A DNA stretch of 64,000 bases from NCBI GenBank assembly GCA_017441265.1, contig JAFRYE010000037.1, positions 1-64,000 on the forward strand. Direction: 5' to 3'. The stretch comes from Lachnospiraceae bacterium. Lineage in GTDB: Bacteria > Bacillota > Clostridia > Lachnospirales > Lachnospiraceae. Shown piece by piece: positions 1 through 8,597 of this stretch. The translations under genes were made by a program, and so were the position numbers. Below the pieces are notes generated by a model. It was not told the origin of the DNA. It made no database searches and saw only the letters and a list, made by a program, of their open reading frames with translations. Within the stretch, counting starts at the first letter, position 1. Each line of letters starts with the position of its first letter.

Positions 1-137
1 CGTCAGGCCAAGGGTTTGCTTACAGCTTCCTTCAGATTCCACCTCGCGATGGACACCCTTGCTGTTCAGCTATGTACTTCGTCGTTGCCTACGCGTACTC
101 GGGACTTTCGCCCGTTAGAGCGCGCCCATGGCGCGCA
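1..137 (-). mobile_element. 5' end of a group II intron (domain I), rest outside window
   Basis: Read on the minus strand, this stretch carries words I recognise from domain I of bacterial group II introns. In order they are GCGCGCCATGGGCGCGC near the 5' end, GGGCGAAAGTCCC, GAAGTACATAGC, AAGGGTGTCCATCG, GGAATCTGAAGGAAGC and, at the window edge, GGCCTGACG. The intron runs off the left edge, so its reverse-transcriptase ORF and 3' end are not visible. It begins directly after the T-tract of the terminator at 143-170; insertion just behind intrinsic terminators is the known target habit of class C introns. The exact first base is uncertain: the expected GUGYG is not clean here and I read GTTTGCG. 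The family call rests on recognition of the sequence, not on a fold calculation. Confidence 0.72.
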
Positions 138-142
138 AACTG

Positions 143-170
143 AAAAACTGGGACGCATCGTCTGCGTCCC
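143..170 (-). terminator. Intrinsic terminator after the 189-1733 lipoprotein gene
   Basis: On the minus strand an 8-bp perfect stem GGGACGCA/TGCGTCCC with a 5-nt loop is followed by AG and five T. It lies 18 bases past the stop codon of the lipoprotein gene. The group II intron starts immediately downstream, so the terminator hairpin probably served as its landing site. Confidence 0.85.
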
Positions 171-188
171 CGAATAAAGCACTGTTAT

Positions 189-1733
189 TTACTTGCGTTC
201 ATAAGTGTATGTATACTCCGTAACAACCGGCGCACCGTCATCTCCTTCGCGATCCGTCGAACGAACCGGATCCCCGTTCTCGTCGTACTCGTACTCCGTC
301 ACGCTGAGTCGCCGCAGCGCTTCTCCTTCCGCTATGGCGGTCTCGATCCGGAGCACCAGCCCCGACTCGTTGTTCGTCGTTGTTTCAACCATCCACCGCT
401 CGACGCCGGAATCCGCGCCGGTGATCAAATCCCGGACTTCCACCGTGCGGCCGTTGTCGGAATAAGCGTATTTTCTGCACGAAACGATCGCTCCGGCGGC
501 ATTGTATTTCGTCTCGGAAACGATCTGCTTCCCGGTATCGTACCGGCACTCCAAAGAGATATATTTCTTCGTCGCCGCATTGCCGCGGCCTTCCGTTACG
601 TCCTTCGTCGTGATCGTGTAACTGCCGTTGCGGTCGGTTTCCTTTCTCTCCTCGGTCACACTGTGTTTCCGCCAGACGCGACCGTCAAACTCGGCCTCGC
701 ACAGGCTTTGTTCCTCCGCGCTGCCGTAATACAGGTTTGCCGCTCTCCCGTCCGACAGATCGTATTTGATCGCATAGAAGCCGTCTTCCGTCTTTTCGGA
801 ATTGTCTCCGGACCGGGTCACCGGATACCAATTGGTGCCGACGCAAAGATACATTGTCGCTTTTCCGTCGGACGATGCGGGAATACCGTTCACCGTTCCG
901 TCCCAGCCGAAAGCCTGCATCGCCAGCCGTTCCCAGCCGTCCGTCGGACTGTTCAGCGAACTCCACGGACTTTTTCTCTCCGTGACAACGGCTAATCCAA
1001 GCCGCCCGTCGTCAGCCGGCAGATAGCGACTGTCCGGGCGATACGTCTCGACAACACCACCCGCAGCGTCGGCCGTCAGCGTGTACAGCGGGATCGAGTA
1101 CTCCTCTCCCGCACGGCTCGCGGTCTTTGTCACAGCAACCGGCATTCCGCCGTCAAGTAGCACCGAAGCCTTCACCGTGAGCACCTTCTCGCCCTTCTCG
1201 TTGCAGCTCTTTCCCTCGCTGTCGATGCGGACTCTCTCGCCGTTCTCATAGTATTCGTACGTTACGCCGTCAGCCCACATTGATTCCTTCGAAAGCAGGA
1301 CGCCTTTTCCGTAATTCTCGGTGACCGTGACCGGTCGCGCTGCCGCATTCGTATCGTTCGCCGGGTCGACCGTGAAGATTTCCGTCAGGCGAACGAGCGT
1401 CCAATCTTCTTCGCTCTTCGAGGATTCCTTCCGCTGCTCCGTCTTGACGGACACCGGAAGCCCGCTTTCGGAAAACTTCGTCGTAACACGGGTTGTCACG
1501 CCGTCCGCAGTCGTGACGGCCACCTTGCCCGAGCGCCAAAGTGACGGATCAACTTCCGGCGTAGGCGACGGCGACGGTATTTCCGTCAGCGATGCGCTCG
1601 GAGAAACTTCCTCCGTCGCGTTTTTCTTCGTACGATTTCTGGTGCCACTGTCGCAGGACGACGCAAACAGGCACACGAAAAGAAGCAGCAGTAAAGCCGC
1701 GGGTTTGATAAAAGCTCTGTCAATCCGGCGCAT
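189..1733 (-). CDS. Large secreted lipoprotein of unknown function
   Basis: The protein has 514 residues. It starts with a basic n-region and a long Leu/Phe-rich core ending in a lipobox, FASSC, so it should be a membrane-anchored lipoprotein. A Ser/Thr/Pro linker (about residues 38-62) follows. The remainder is rich in short beta-type segments with YEYYENG, YDTGKQIVSETKYN and YEYDENGDPV motifs. These resemble the tyrosine-aspartate (YD/RHS-like) or MORN-like strand repeats of surface proteins, but I cannot assign a family. The start is supported by GGAAAGGAGC upstream. The gene lies 30 bases after the phosphomutase-type gene and is probably the last gene of that unit, ending at the 143-170 terminator. 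Confidence 0.8.
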   Translation of the reverse strand: MRRIDRAFIKPAALLLLLFVCLFASSCDSGTRNRTKKNATEEVSPSASLTEIPSPSPTPEVDPSLWRSGKVAVTTADGVTTRVTTKFSESGLPVSVKTEQRKESSKSEEDWTLVRLTEIFTVDPANDTNAAARPVTVTENYGKGVLLSKESMWADGVTYEYYENGERVRIDSEGKSCNEKGEKVLTVKASVLLDGGMPVAVTKTASRAGEEYSIPLYTLTADAAGGVVETYRPDSRYLPADDGRLGLAVVTERKSPWSSLNSPTDGWERLAMQAFGWDGTVNGIPASSDGKATMYLCVGTNWYPVTRSGDNSEKTEDGFYAIKYDLSDGRAANLYYGSAEEQSLCEAEFDGRVWRKHSVTEERKETDRNGSYTITTKDVTEGRGNAATKKYISLECRYDTGKQIVSETKYNAAGAIVSCRKYAYSDNGRTVEVRDLITGADSGVERWMVETTTNNESGLVLRIETAIAEGEALRRLSVTEYEYDENGDPVRSTDREGDDGAPVVTEYTYTYERK

Positions 1734-1763
1734 ATGCAGCTCCTTTCCGCATTGTTATGCCGC

Positions 1764-2966
1764 TCAGTCCTTCGTAAAATGCTCCATCAAACGGAAGCCT
1801 TCCGGATAGTTGTATCCGGTCTTCTCCGCGCTCTCTTCCGTGTAAACATCCGCACAATGCACCGTCTTGGTGCTGTCGTAGATCAGGTACGGGATCGGCT
1901 CGCTCGTATGTGTGCGCAGCGAAACCGGCGTCGGATGATCCGGCAGCAGCATCAGCCGGTACGGCTCGCCCGAGGCATCCATCGCCCTGCGGACAACGCC
2001 GATGATCTGCTCGTCGATAAACTCGATTGCCTGCACCTTGCGCTCCGCGCTTCCCTGGTGCCCCATCTCGTCCGGAGCCTCCACGTGGATATACGCGAAA
2101 TCCGCACCCTCGGAGAGAACCGCGTTGACCGCCGCCTCCGCCTTGCCGCGGTAGTTCGTATGAAGACTTCCGTCCGCGCCGGGCACGATAATGTTGCGCA
2201 TGCCGGCTCCCACCGCGATGCCTTTGAGAAGATCCACCGCAGAGATCATCACGCCGCGGAGACCGCATTTTTCGAAAAATGACGAGAGCATCGGTCGTGT
2301 GCCGGCTCCCCAGAACCACAGCGAGTTCGCCTTGTTGAGGCCTTTCGCCGCGCGCTCAACGTTGATCGGATGGTTGTTGAGGATCTCGTAGCTGCGCTTC
2401 TGCATTTCCCGAAGAACCGGATCCTCGGGCAGATACTCGCCGATCACGCGCGTCAGGATATCATGGGGCGGCGTCAGCGAAACGACTTTTCCGCGGTTCC
2501 AGATCAGCAGATGACGATAGCTGGTTCCCACGTAGAAGTGGTATCCCTCCCACTCCAGCTGTTTGCGCACTGCCTCGAGAAGGATTGCCGCATCTTCCGT
2601 CGAGATTTCCGACGAGCTGTGGTCGATGATGGTCTTCTGCTCGTACGGCAGATCGTCGTCCGAGACCGTCACGATATTGCAGCGGATGGCAACGTCCGTC
2701 GAAGCCATGTTCACGCCGATGGAGAGTGCTTCCAACGGCGACCGGCCGGTGTAATACTCTCTCGGATTGTATCCCATGACCGCCAGGTTGGCCGTGTCAC
2801 TGCCGGGCTTCATACCCTCGGGGATCGTGTGTGCCATGCCGATCTCGGAAAGCGGCGCCAGCGCGTCCGTCTCCGGCGTCTTTGCGTAGGCAAGCGGCGT
2901 CTTTCCGCCCAGAGCATCAATCGGCAGATCGGCCATGCCGTCCGCCAGAACTACTATATACTTCAT
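1764..2966 (-). CDS. Phosphoglycerate-mutase-type homoserine kinase
   Basis: The protein belongs to the archaeal-type cofactor-independent phosphoglycerate mutase family of the alkaline phosphatase superfamily. The N-terminal VLADGMAD holds the first metal-binding Asp, and DHSSSEIST, EAPDEMGHQG and the late DHPTPVSLRTHT carry the other metal-site residues. Its place directly downstream of homoserine dehydrogenase makes homoserine kinase the likely role, as proposed for such homologues in bacteria that lack classical ThrB; this is inference from context. I start at the ATG at 2966 because AGGTGA sits 5 bases upstream; a GTG three codons earlier (2975) would overlap that site. A true glycolytic mutase remains possible. 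Confidence 0.82.
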   Translation of the reverse strand: MKYIVVLADGMADLPIDALGGKTPLAYAKTPETDALAPLSEIGMAHTIPEGMKPGSDTANLAVMGYNPREYYTGRSPLEALSIGVNMASTDVAIRCNIVTVSDDDLPYEQKTIIDHSSSEISTEDAAILLEAVRKQLEWEGYHFYVGTSYRHLLIWNRGKVVSLTPPHDILTRVIGEYLPEDPVLREMQKRSYEILNNHPINVERAAKGLNKANSLWFWGAGTRPMLSSFFEKCGLRGVMISAVDLLKGIAVGAGMRNIIVPGADGSLHTNYRGKAEAAVNAVLSEGADFAYIHVEAPDEMGHQGSAERKVQAIEFIDEQIIGVVRRAMDASGEPYRLMLLPDHPTPVSLRTHTSEPIPYLIYDSTKTVHCADVYTEESAEKTGYNYPEGFRLMEHFTKD

Positions 2967-3022
2967 ATGTATCACCTAAAATCACGCAGGAAAAGACTTC
3001 TCCCTGCGTGACTCCTTTCTCA

Positions 3023-4222
3023 CTATTCGTATCGAATGAATCCGATCACCGGGAGCTTTGCCGCGCTGTCCGCGAACTCCTTCTCGGTCATGTTCTTCGT
3101 GACAAATGCAAACTCCTGCGGGTACTCCGGCAGTGAGACAACCTTGTGAATGTCGAAGATTGCCTTTGCTCTCTCGGCAGACTCCGCATCAACGCGAACG
3201 AAGAATCTTCCCTCCATGTCGTCCTTCTTGCCGAGGTCGAGTTTTTCCGTGCTCCAAAGGATCGGAATGTTCGTCGAACGATGCTTTGCAGCGTCGATCA
3301 CGTCCGAGACCACCGCGCTCGCCGTCGGGTATTTTCCGGCGCCCATGCCGTAGAACATAATGTCCCCGAGCATGTTCCCGCGCAGTTTGATCGCATTGAA
3401 CACACCGTTGACCGGGTAGAGCGGGTTCTTCTTGCGGACCATCATCGGCGATACCATCGCGTAGATCTTCCCGTCCTTCTGATAGCTGCGGGCGATGAGC
3501 TTGATCCCGTGCTTCATCGATTTCGCATATGCCACATCCGCCTCGGTAATCTTTGTGATCCCCTCGGTGTAAATATCCTGATAATCCACTTGCTGACCGT
3601 ACGCGAGCGAGGTCAGGATCGCGATCTTACGGCACGCGTCATAGCCTTCGATATCCGCTGCCGGGTTCCGCTCCGCAAAGCCGTTGGCCTGTGCATCCGC
3701 AAGCGCCTCGTCAAAGGAAATGCCGTCCTCACGCATGCGCGTCATCATATAGTTGGTCGTTCCGTTGAGGATGCCGCTGACCTCCTCCACCTCGTCCGCC
3801 GTCACCGAACGCATCAGCTGGCGGATGACCGGAATGCCGCCGCCCACGCTGGCTTCAAAGAGGAAGTTGATGTTCTTCTCCTTCGCAATGGCGATCAGCT
3901 CCGCGCCGTATGCCGCCACCAGTTCCTTGTTGGAGGTGCACACGCTGCGTCCGGAGAGAAGCGCCTCTTTGACAAAATCATACGCCGGCTTCAGACCGCC
4001 CATCACCTCGACGATGATCTCAACTTCCGGATCCTCGATGATCTTCCGGAAATCGTGAACCAGAAACGGCTCCACCGGATCCCCCGGGAACTCCCGAAGG
4101 TCCAAAACATACTTGACTTCGATCGGCCAGCCGACTCTCTTCTCGATGACGGCGGCGTTCTCGCGAATGACGCCGAACACGCCCGAGCCGACCGTACCAT
4201 ATCCCAAAATTGCTACTTTCAT
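3023..4222 (-). CDS. hom: Homoserine dehydrogenase
   Basis: This NAD(P)-dependent enzyme makes homoserine from aspartate semialdehyde for threonine and methionine synthesis. The N-terminal Rossmann motif GYGTVGSGV, the central GILNGTTNYMMTRM and the ADAQANGFAERNPAADIEGYDACRK region (given here only as a landmark around residues 175-200) are diagnostic. A shortened ACT-type tail occupies about the last 80 residues, so the 399-residue length is at the low end for enzymes with a regulatory tail. A strong AGGAGGAACG site precedes the ATG. It sits between an ACT-domain protein and the putative homoserine kinase, forming a compact threonine-branch operon. Confidence 0.95.
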   Translation of the reverse strand: MKVAILGYGTVGSGVFGVIRENAAVIEKRVGWPIEVKYVLDLREFPGDPVEPFLVHDFRKIIEDPEVEIIVEVMGGLKPAYDFVKEALLSGRSVCTSNKELVAAYGAELIAIAKEKNINFLFEASVGGGIPVIRQLMRSVTADEVEEVSGILNGTTNYMMTRMREDGISFDEALADAQANGFAERNPAADIEGYDACRKIAILTSLAYGQQVDYQDIYTEGITKITEADVAYAKSMKHGIKLIARSYQKDGKIYAMVSPMMVRKKNPLYPVNGVFNAIKLRGNMLGDIMFYGMGAGKYPTASAVVSDVIDAAKHRSTNIPILWSTEKLDLGKKDDMEGRFFVRVDAESAERAKAIFDIHKVVSLPEYPQEFAFVTKNMTEKEFADSAAKLPVIGFIRYE

Positions 4223-4269
4223 CTTCTATCGTTCCTCCTGTTGTCTCACTCTCCGTATGATCGGCGCGA

Positions 4270-4710
4270 TCAGCCGATGCCGAGCACCTGAATTCGCTGA
4301 ACGCCGTCCAGCGCCAAAATCCGCTCCTCGATATCCGAGAGCTCCGCGGTTTCCGGCGATATCTCAAAGCCGAGCGCTACCGCGGCGATACCGCCGATCG
4401 GAATGCTCTGCTGGATGGTCAGGACATTTGCATGGCACCCCGCTACCTCGGAGAGGATCGCGGACAGCACACCGGGCCGGTCGCTCACCTGCAGCAACAG
4501 GTTCACGGTCTTTCCCCGCGTCGTCTCACGGAACGGCGCCACGTCGTCTTTGTATTTGTAAAATGAGCTCCTGCTCAGGCCCACCGAATCCGCCGCCTCC
4601 TGCACGGTGAGGTCCGGATCCATGGCCAGCATGTGCTGCACTTCAACAACCTTCTGCAGCACCTGAGGCAGCGCTCGCTTGCTGACGATATACACTTCGT
4701 CCTTAGGCAT
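4270..4710 (-). CDS. ACT-domain protein, PheB/UPF0735 type
   Basis: The protein is 146 residues, the usual size for the UPF0735 (PheB-like) family. The N-terminal half contains a small helix-turn-helix-like stretch (LTVQEAADSVGLSRSSFYKYKD, about residues 29-50). The C-terminal half is an ACT domain, a small-molecule, usually amino-acid, sensing fold (NLLLQVSDRPGVLSAILSEV). I start at 4710 because AAGGAGAC lies 6 bases upstream; the frame stays open 34 codons further up. In other Firmicutes it is found beside hom or pheA, which fits a regulatory role in aspartate-family amino acid synthesis. Its ligand is not known to me. Confidence 0.88.
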   Translation of the reverse strand: MPKDEVYIVSKRALPQVLQKVVEVQHMLAMDPDLTVQEAADSVGLSRSSFYKYKDDVAPFRETTRGKTVNLLLQVSDRPGVLSAILSEVAGCHANVLTIQQSIPIGGIAAVALGFEISPETAELSDIEERILALDGVQRIQVLGIG

Positions 4711-4814
4711 GATTGTCTCCTTTCTCGAGAAATCGTACCGTTTTTGTTTGCCTACCGCAAACATTTGTCCGTAAACAATGGTAATTCTACCATATGACCC
4801 CGGAAAATGCAATT

Positions 4815-4855
4815 AAAAAATGTGACGATTTCCAACGGTTATCGCCACATTTTTT
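4815..4855 (-). terminator. Intrinsic terminator after the S41 peptidase gene
   Basis: AAAAAATGTG and CACATTTTTT pair, with an inner CGAT/ATCG extension, giving a long hairpin with T runs on both strands. It lies between the end of the S41 peptidase gene and the start of the ACT-domain gene, both read leftward, so it separates the division block from the threonine genes. Confidence 0.75.
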
Positions 4856-4879
4856 CATCATATTTACGGGACATCGGAA

Positions 4880-6199
4880 TTATTTTCCGATGCGCTCCTT
4901 AAGCGCCTCAACTGCTTTGGCAAGCTGGTTGTCCTCTTCCATCTTGACGGTTGATTTCTTCTTGAGTTCCGGATCGAGTTCCACTTCGATGTCCGGGGTC
5001 AGGCCGGTCAGATGGATACTACGGCCGTTCGGCGTGAAGTAGGACGCGATCGTCACCTTGATACCGGAACCGTCCGCAAGCGGGATCAGCGTCTGCACGA
5101 TACCCTTGCCGAAGCTCTGCGTACCCACAAGAATGGCCTTGCCGTAATCCTGCAGGCATCCGGCGAACACTTCCGAAGCACTCGCGCTGTAACCGTTCAT
5201 CAGGATCGCGATCGGCATGTCAATGCTGTCCGGGTTCGTGGACTTGTACGTGTCGCGGTTTCCGGCTTTGTCATCCATGTATACCAGAAGCTTATCTTCC
5301 GGCATCACGCGGTCGAGCATATTGACAACCGTGGTCAACAGTCCGCCCGGATTGCTGCGAAGATCAATGACAAGCCCCTTCATGCCCTGTGCCGTAAGTT
5401 CCTCGACAGCCTTTGAGAACTGCTTGTCCGTCACTTCGTCAAACTCCGAAACAATAATGTAGCCGAGTTCCGTGTCGGGGATCATTTTCCACTCAACCGT
5501 CGGAACTTCGATCTTTCCGCGAATGACCGTCATGTGCAGATAGTCCGGTTCTCCCTTGCGGTAAACCGTGACGTGCACTTCCGTTCCCTCTTCGCCGCGC
5601 ATTTTGGTAACGGCGATGTCGAGGGACAGATTGTGAATGTCCTCGCCCTCGATCTCGATGATATAATCACCCGGCAGCATACCCGCCTTATCTGCGGGGC
5701 CGTCGGCAAATACCTTGTTCAGCTCCGGATACCCGTTCTCTCCGACACTCACGGCCGCACCGATCCCCGCATAGACGCCGCTGGTGGATTCGGTAAAAGC
5801 ATTCATCTCATCCTCGCTGAAATACTGCGTATACGGATCGCCGATGCCGGAAACCATACCGTGGTACATGCCGTCAACGACATCGTTGAAATCGACATCC
5901 TGATAATAATACATCTTCAAAAGACGCGCGATGGCTGCCACTTTGGTCTCAAAGTCGGTGTCATCGAGATCGTCCGCCGGCGGCGTCAGCTTCGGTGTTG
6001 CCGTCGGCGTTCCCGTCACTGCGGGCGTGACGGTCGTATTGTCCGCGATCGTCGAGTTATTGTTGTCGACGCTTGTGTTTGACTGATTATCGGTTACATT
6101 CTTGCCTTTTCTGTTCTCCGCGCCGCATGCGACGGCGACAACGAGAATGATACAGGCAATCAGTCCGGTGATAAACCCCGGAATAAAACCCTTCTTCAT
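4880..6199 (-). CDS. S41 C-terminal processing protease, lipoprotein type
   Basis: The protein has 439 residues. A signal/anchor segment ends in AVAC (possible lipobox). Next come an Asn/Thr/Pro linker, an N-terminal helical segment (DFETKVAAIARLLKMYYY), a PDZ domain (GDYIIEIEGEDIHNLSL, about 180-215) and the S41 catalytic core. The catalytic Ser is in GYSASASEVF and the Lys in SFGKGIVQ, so it should be active. Such CtpA/CtpB-type enzymes cut secreted proteins at the membrane. It is 23 bases from the M23 peptidase gene, with which it is probably cotranscribed; control of cell-wall hydrolases by proteolysis is a plausible shared role. Confidence 0.93.
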   Translation of the reverse strand: MKKGFIPGFITGLIACIILVVAVACGAENRKGKNVTDNQSNTSVDNNNSTIADNTTVTPAVTGTPTATPKLTPPADDLDDTDFETKVAAIARLLKMYYYQDVDFNDVVDGMYHGMVSGIGDPYTQYFSEDEMNAFTESTSGVYAGIGAAVSVGENGYPELNKVFADGPADKAGMLPGDYIIEIEGEDIHNLSLDIAVTKMRGEEGTEVHVTVYRKGEPDYLHMTVIRGKIEVPTVEWKMIPDTELGYIIVSEFDEVTDKQFSKAVEELTAQGMKGLVIDLRSNPGGLLTTVVNMLDRVMPEDKLLVYMDDKAGNRDTYKSTNPDSIDMPIAILMNGYSASASEVFAGCLQDYGKAILVGTQSFGKGIVQTLIPLADGSGIKVTIASYFTPNGRSIHLTGLTPDIEVELDPELKKKSTVKMEEDNQLAKAVEALKERIGK

Positions 6200-6222
6200 G
6201 TCTTTCTTCCTCTCTCGGCGAA

Positions 6223-7638
6223 TCAGTAACGCACGTATAACAACGGATCCACATTCGTTCCGTCAATGAGTACACTGAAGTGCAGATGCGGTCCGGTGGA
6301 GATTCCCGTGGAACCGACCAGAGCGATCTTCTGTCCCTGCAGTACCTTATCGCCTGTGGAAACCAGAAGCTTACTGCAATGCAGATACCGTGTCATAAAA
6401 CCGTTGCCGTGATCGATCTCGACAAGGTATCCGCCGCCGCCGGAGGAGTACCCGGAGAACCGAACCGTGCCGGCCAGCGCCGCAACGATCGGAGCGCCCA
6501 TCTTTCCGCCGATATCCACGCCCTTGTGGAACGTGCTGGCGCCCTTGGTAGGCGCGCGTCTGGGACCGAAGCCGGAGCCCGTGTACGAGTCGCCCGGAAG
6601 CGGCCAGATCATCTTGGCCGGATCGGTCACATTTTTCAGCTGAATGGAATCTGCGCTCGAAACACCGGTGTGCGGCACGTTCGCATATTTCTTATCCCGC
6701 TCCGCCTGCGTCTGCTTCCTTCCGAGGGCCGCCAGTCGGGCCGCTTCCTCGGCGCGCTTCTTCGCCTCTTCCGCCGCTTTTTTTGCAGCCTCTCTGCGCT
6801 TGCGCTCTTCCTCTTCCTCGATCTTCTTCTTTGCGGCTGCCACATCGGCGTCCGCCTTCGCGAGCAGATCGCTGTAATCCTCGAGGACTTCCTCGTTGAC
6901 ACCGATCTGTCTCTCGTATTCTGCGAGCGCTTCCGTCTTCTTGGCGATCAGCGTCTCGACATATTCAAACTCTGCGTCATACAGCGCGCGGCTGTCCTCC
7001 AACATTCCGATCTGCATCTCGAGCTTCTCTTTGACGAGATTCACCTGATGCTTTGCCTCGTAGTACGACTGCGTCAACTGGTAATCATACGCGCGGATGT
7101 CCCCCGCAAACTCGTCGTAATTCAGGATGTCGGAAATGCTGCGGGATCCTAACAGGATCTCCAGTTCCGTCATATTTCCGTGCTCGTAGAGATACTGGAA
7201 CCTGCGTTTCATGTTCTCGTACTGCTTGTCGGCGCGGACGGTCGCCGCCTCAAGCTCGGCGTTCGTCACGGCAAGCTCCGAATTCAGGCGGGCGAGCTCG
7301 CTTTCGATCGCCTCGACCTCAAGCATCATCAGGCTTTGTTTCTCATCGATCTCCTGAAGATACTTGTCAATCTTATCAAAATTCGACTGGAGTTCCTTGG
7401 TCTCCTTCTCGACTTTCTTCTTCTGGGATGCCAACTCCTCGCGGCGACGCTTCGCCTCCTCGAGATCCTCCTGCAGATCGCTTTCGGAAATGATCGGCAC
7501 GCGGCCGACCTGCAGGCTCACCCAGTCAATCGAATCGTCAATCCGGCGCGTCGTGGTTTTGCCGTATGCGGAAAATGAACCACCGAGCAACGTCATCGCA
7601 AGCACGATGACCATCGATCTTCGAAACAATCTTCTCAT
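6223..7638 (-). CDS. Coiled-coil M23 peptidase, EnvC-like FtsEX partner
   Basis: The protein has 471 residues: a signal peptide, a long coiled coil (about 50-300, dense in E, K, R, A), a charged Ala/Arg/Glu linker and a C-terminal LytM/M23 domain. The metal ligands FHKGVDIG and HLHF are both present, so unlike E. coli EnvC the domain looks catalytically complete. The gene directly follows ftsX, and FtsEX is known to activate coiled-coil murein hydrolases or their activators (EnvC, PcsB, RipC). I infer that this is the extracellular hydrolase worked by the adjacent FtsEX. GGAAGAGA precedes the start. Confidence 0.92.
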   Translation of the reverse strand: MRRLFRRSMVIVLAMTLLGGSFSAYGKTTTRRIDDSIDWVSLQVGRVPIISESDLQEDLEEAKRRREELASQKKKVEKETKELQSNFDKIDKYLQEIDEKQSLMMLEVEAIESELARLNSELAVTNAELEAATVRADKQYENMKRRFQYLYEHGNMTELEILLGSRSISDILNYDEFAGDIRAYDYQLTQSYYEAKHQVNLVKEKLEMQIGMLEDSRALYDAEFEYVETLIAKKTEALAEYERQIGVNEEVLEDYSDLLAKADADVAAAKKKIEEEEERKRREAAKKAAEEAKKRAEEAARLAALGRKQTQAERDKKYANVPHTGVSSADSIQLKNVTDPAKMIWPLPGDSYTGSGFGPRRAPTKGASTFHKGVDIGGKMGAPIVAALAGTVRFSGYSSGGGGYLVEIDHGNGFMTRYLHCSKLLVSTGDKVLQGQKIALVGSTGISTGPHLHFSVLIDGTNVDPLLYVRY

Positions 7639-7682
7639 TCTCTTCCTTTCTCCCGCCCCACGCGGGTTTCAGGCTTCCGGAA

Positions 7683-8597
7683 TCACATCTTTCGGAATTT
7701 CCGAAGCTGTCTGCTCAGCGACAGGAAACTTCCGAAGAATCCGATGCCGACACCGATGCACAGCGAGACCGGTGCCAAAACGGAAAATACTTCTCTCGCG
7801 CCGACGAAGTTCAGCGAGCCGAAAGAACCGAAATGGTCGTCGATCAGCTTCACGAGCTTATAGTACAGCGCATACAAAAACGACAGCGGAATTGCCGCTC
7901 CGAGGAATCCGATCAGGATACCCTCGACCAGAAACGGTCCCCGGATGAAGAGGTCCGTCGCACCGATCAGGCTTTGGATCTGAATCTCCTTCGCGCGGAC
8001 CGCTACGCCCAGCGAGACGGCCGTGCTGATGAGGAACAACGCGATCGCCAGAAGCAGCACGATCAATACGATCATACCGATGCTCACGCCGCGGTTTAAG
8101 GAATTCAGCGACTGCACCAGATCATCCGCATTGTTGACGTACCGGATTCCCGGCAGGTTGCGGATCGTCTCGATGGCATCCGGCTGTTTTTGAATATCCG
8201 AAAAATAAATCTCGAATGACGAGCTGTTCTCCAGCGGATTGTCCTCGCCGAATGAAGCGAGCATCTCGCTGTCCGCATCGCTGAAATGAGCCTCTTTGAA
8301 GTTCTCCCACGCGTGCTCCGCGGAGATGAAATCGATCCGGCGAACGCCGTCGATCTTAAGGATCTCACGCTTCAGTTCAACGAGCTCTTCCTCGGTGATA
8401 TCCACCTTGAAAAATGCCGTGGCACCGACGCCGTTTTCCAGTTCCAGCAGGTTATAGCGCACGTTGACCATGACGAAATACATCACGCCGAAGAGGAAAA
8501 TGCAGACGGTCATCGTAGCTACGGACGCGATGGAGAACAGGCGGTTACGACTGATGTTCTTGATTCCCTGACGGAAACAGTAAAAGAAACTACTCAT
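7683..8597 (-). CDS. ftsX: Cell-division ABC protein FtsX
   Basis: The permease-like partner of FtsE has 304 residues. One N-terminal membrane segment (about 20-42) is followed by a large extracellular loop (about 45-170) and three more C-terminal membrane segments, the standard FtsX plan. NISRNRLFS at the N terminus and the [22 protein letters not shown] region (membrane-proximal, about 215-240) are typical. Its start overlaps the ftsE stop by 8 bases, indicating translational coupling, and the M23 peptidase gene follows after 44 bases. Confidence 0.95.
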   Translation of the reverse strand: MSSFFYCFRQGIKNISRNRLFSIASVATMTVCIFLFGVMYFVMVNVRYNLLELENGVGATAFFKVDITEEELVELKREILKIDGVRRIDFISAEHAWENFKEAHFSDADSEMLASFGEDNPLENSSSFEIYFSDIQKQPDAIETIRNLPGIRYVNNADDLVQSLNSLNRGVSIGMIVLIVLLLAIALFLISTAVSLGVAVRAKEIQIQSLIGATDLFIRGPFLVEGILIGFLGAAIPLSFLYALYYKLVKLIDDHFGSFGSLNFVGAREVFSVLAPVSLCIGVGIGFFGSFLSLSRQLRKFRKM

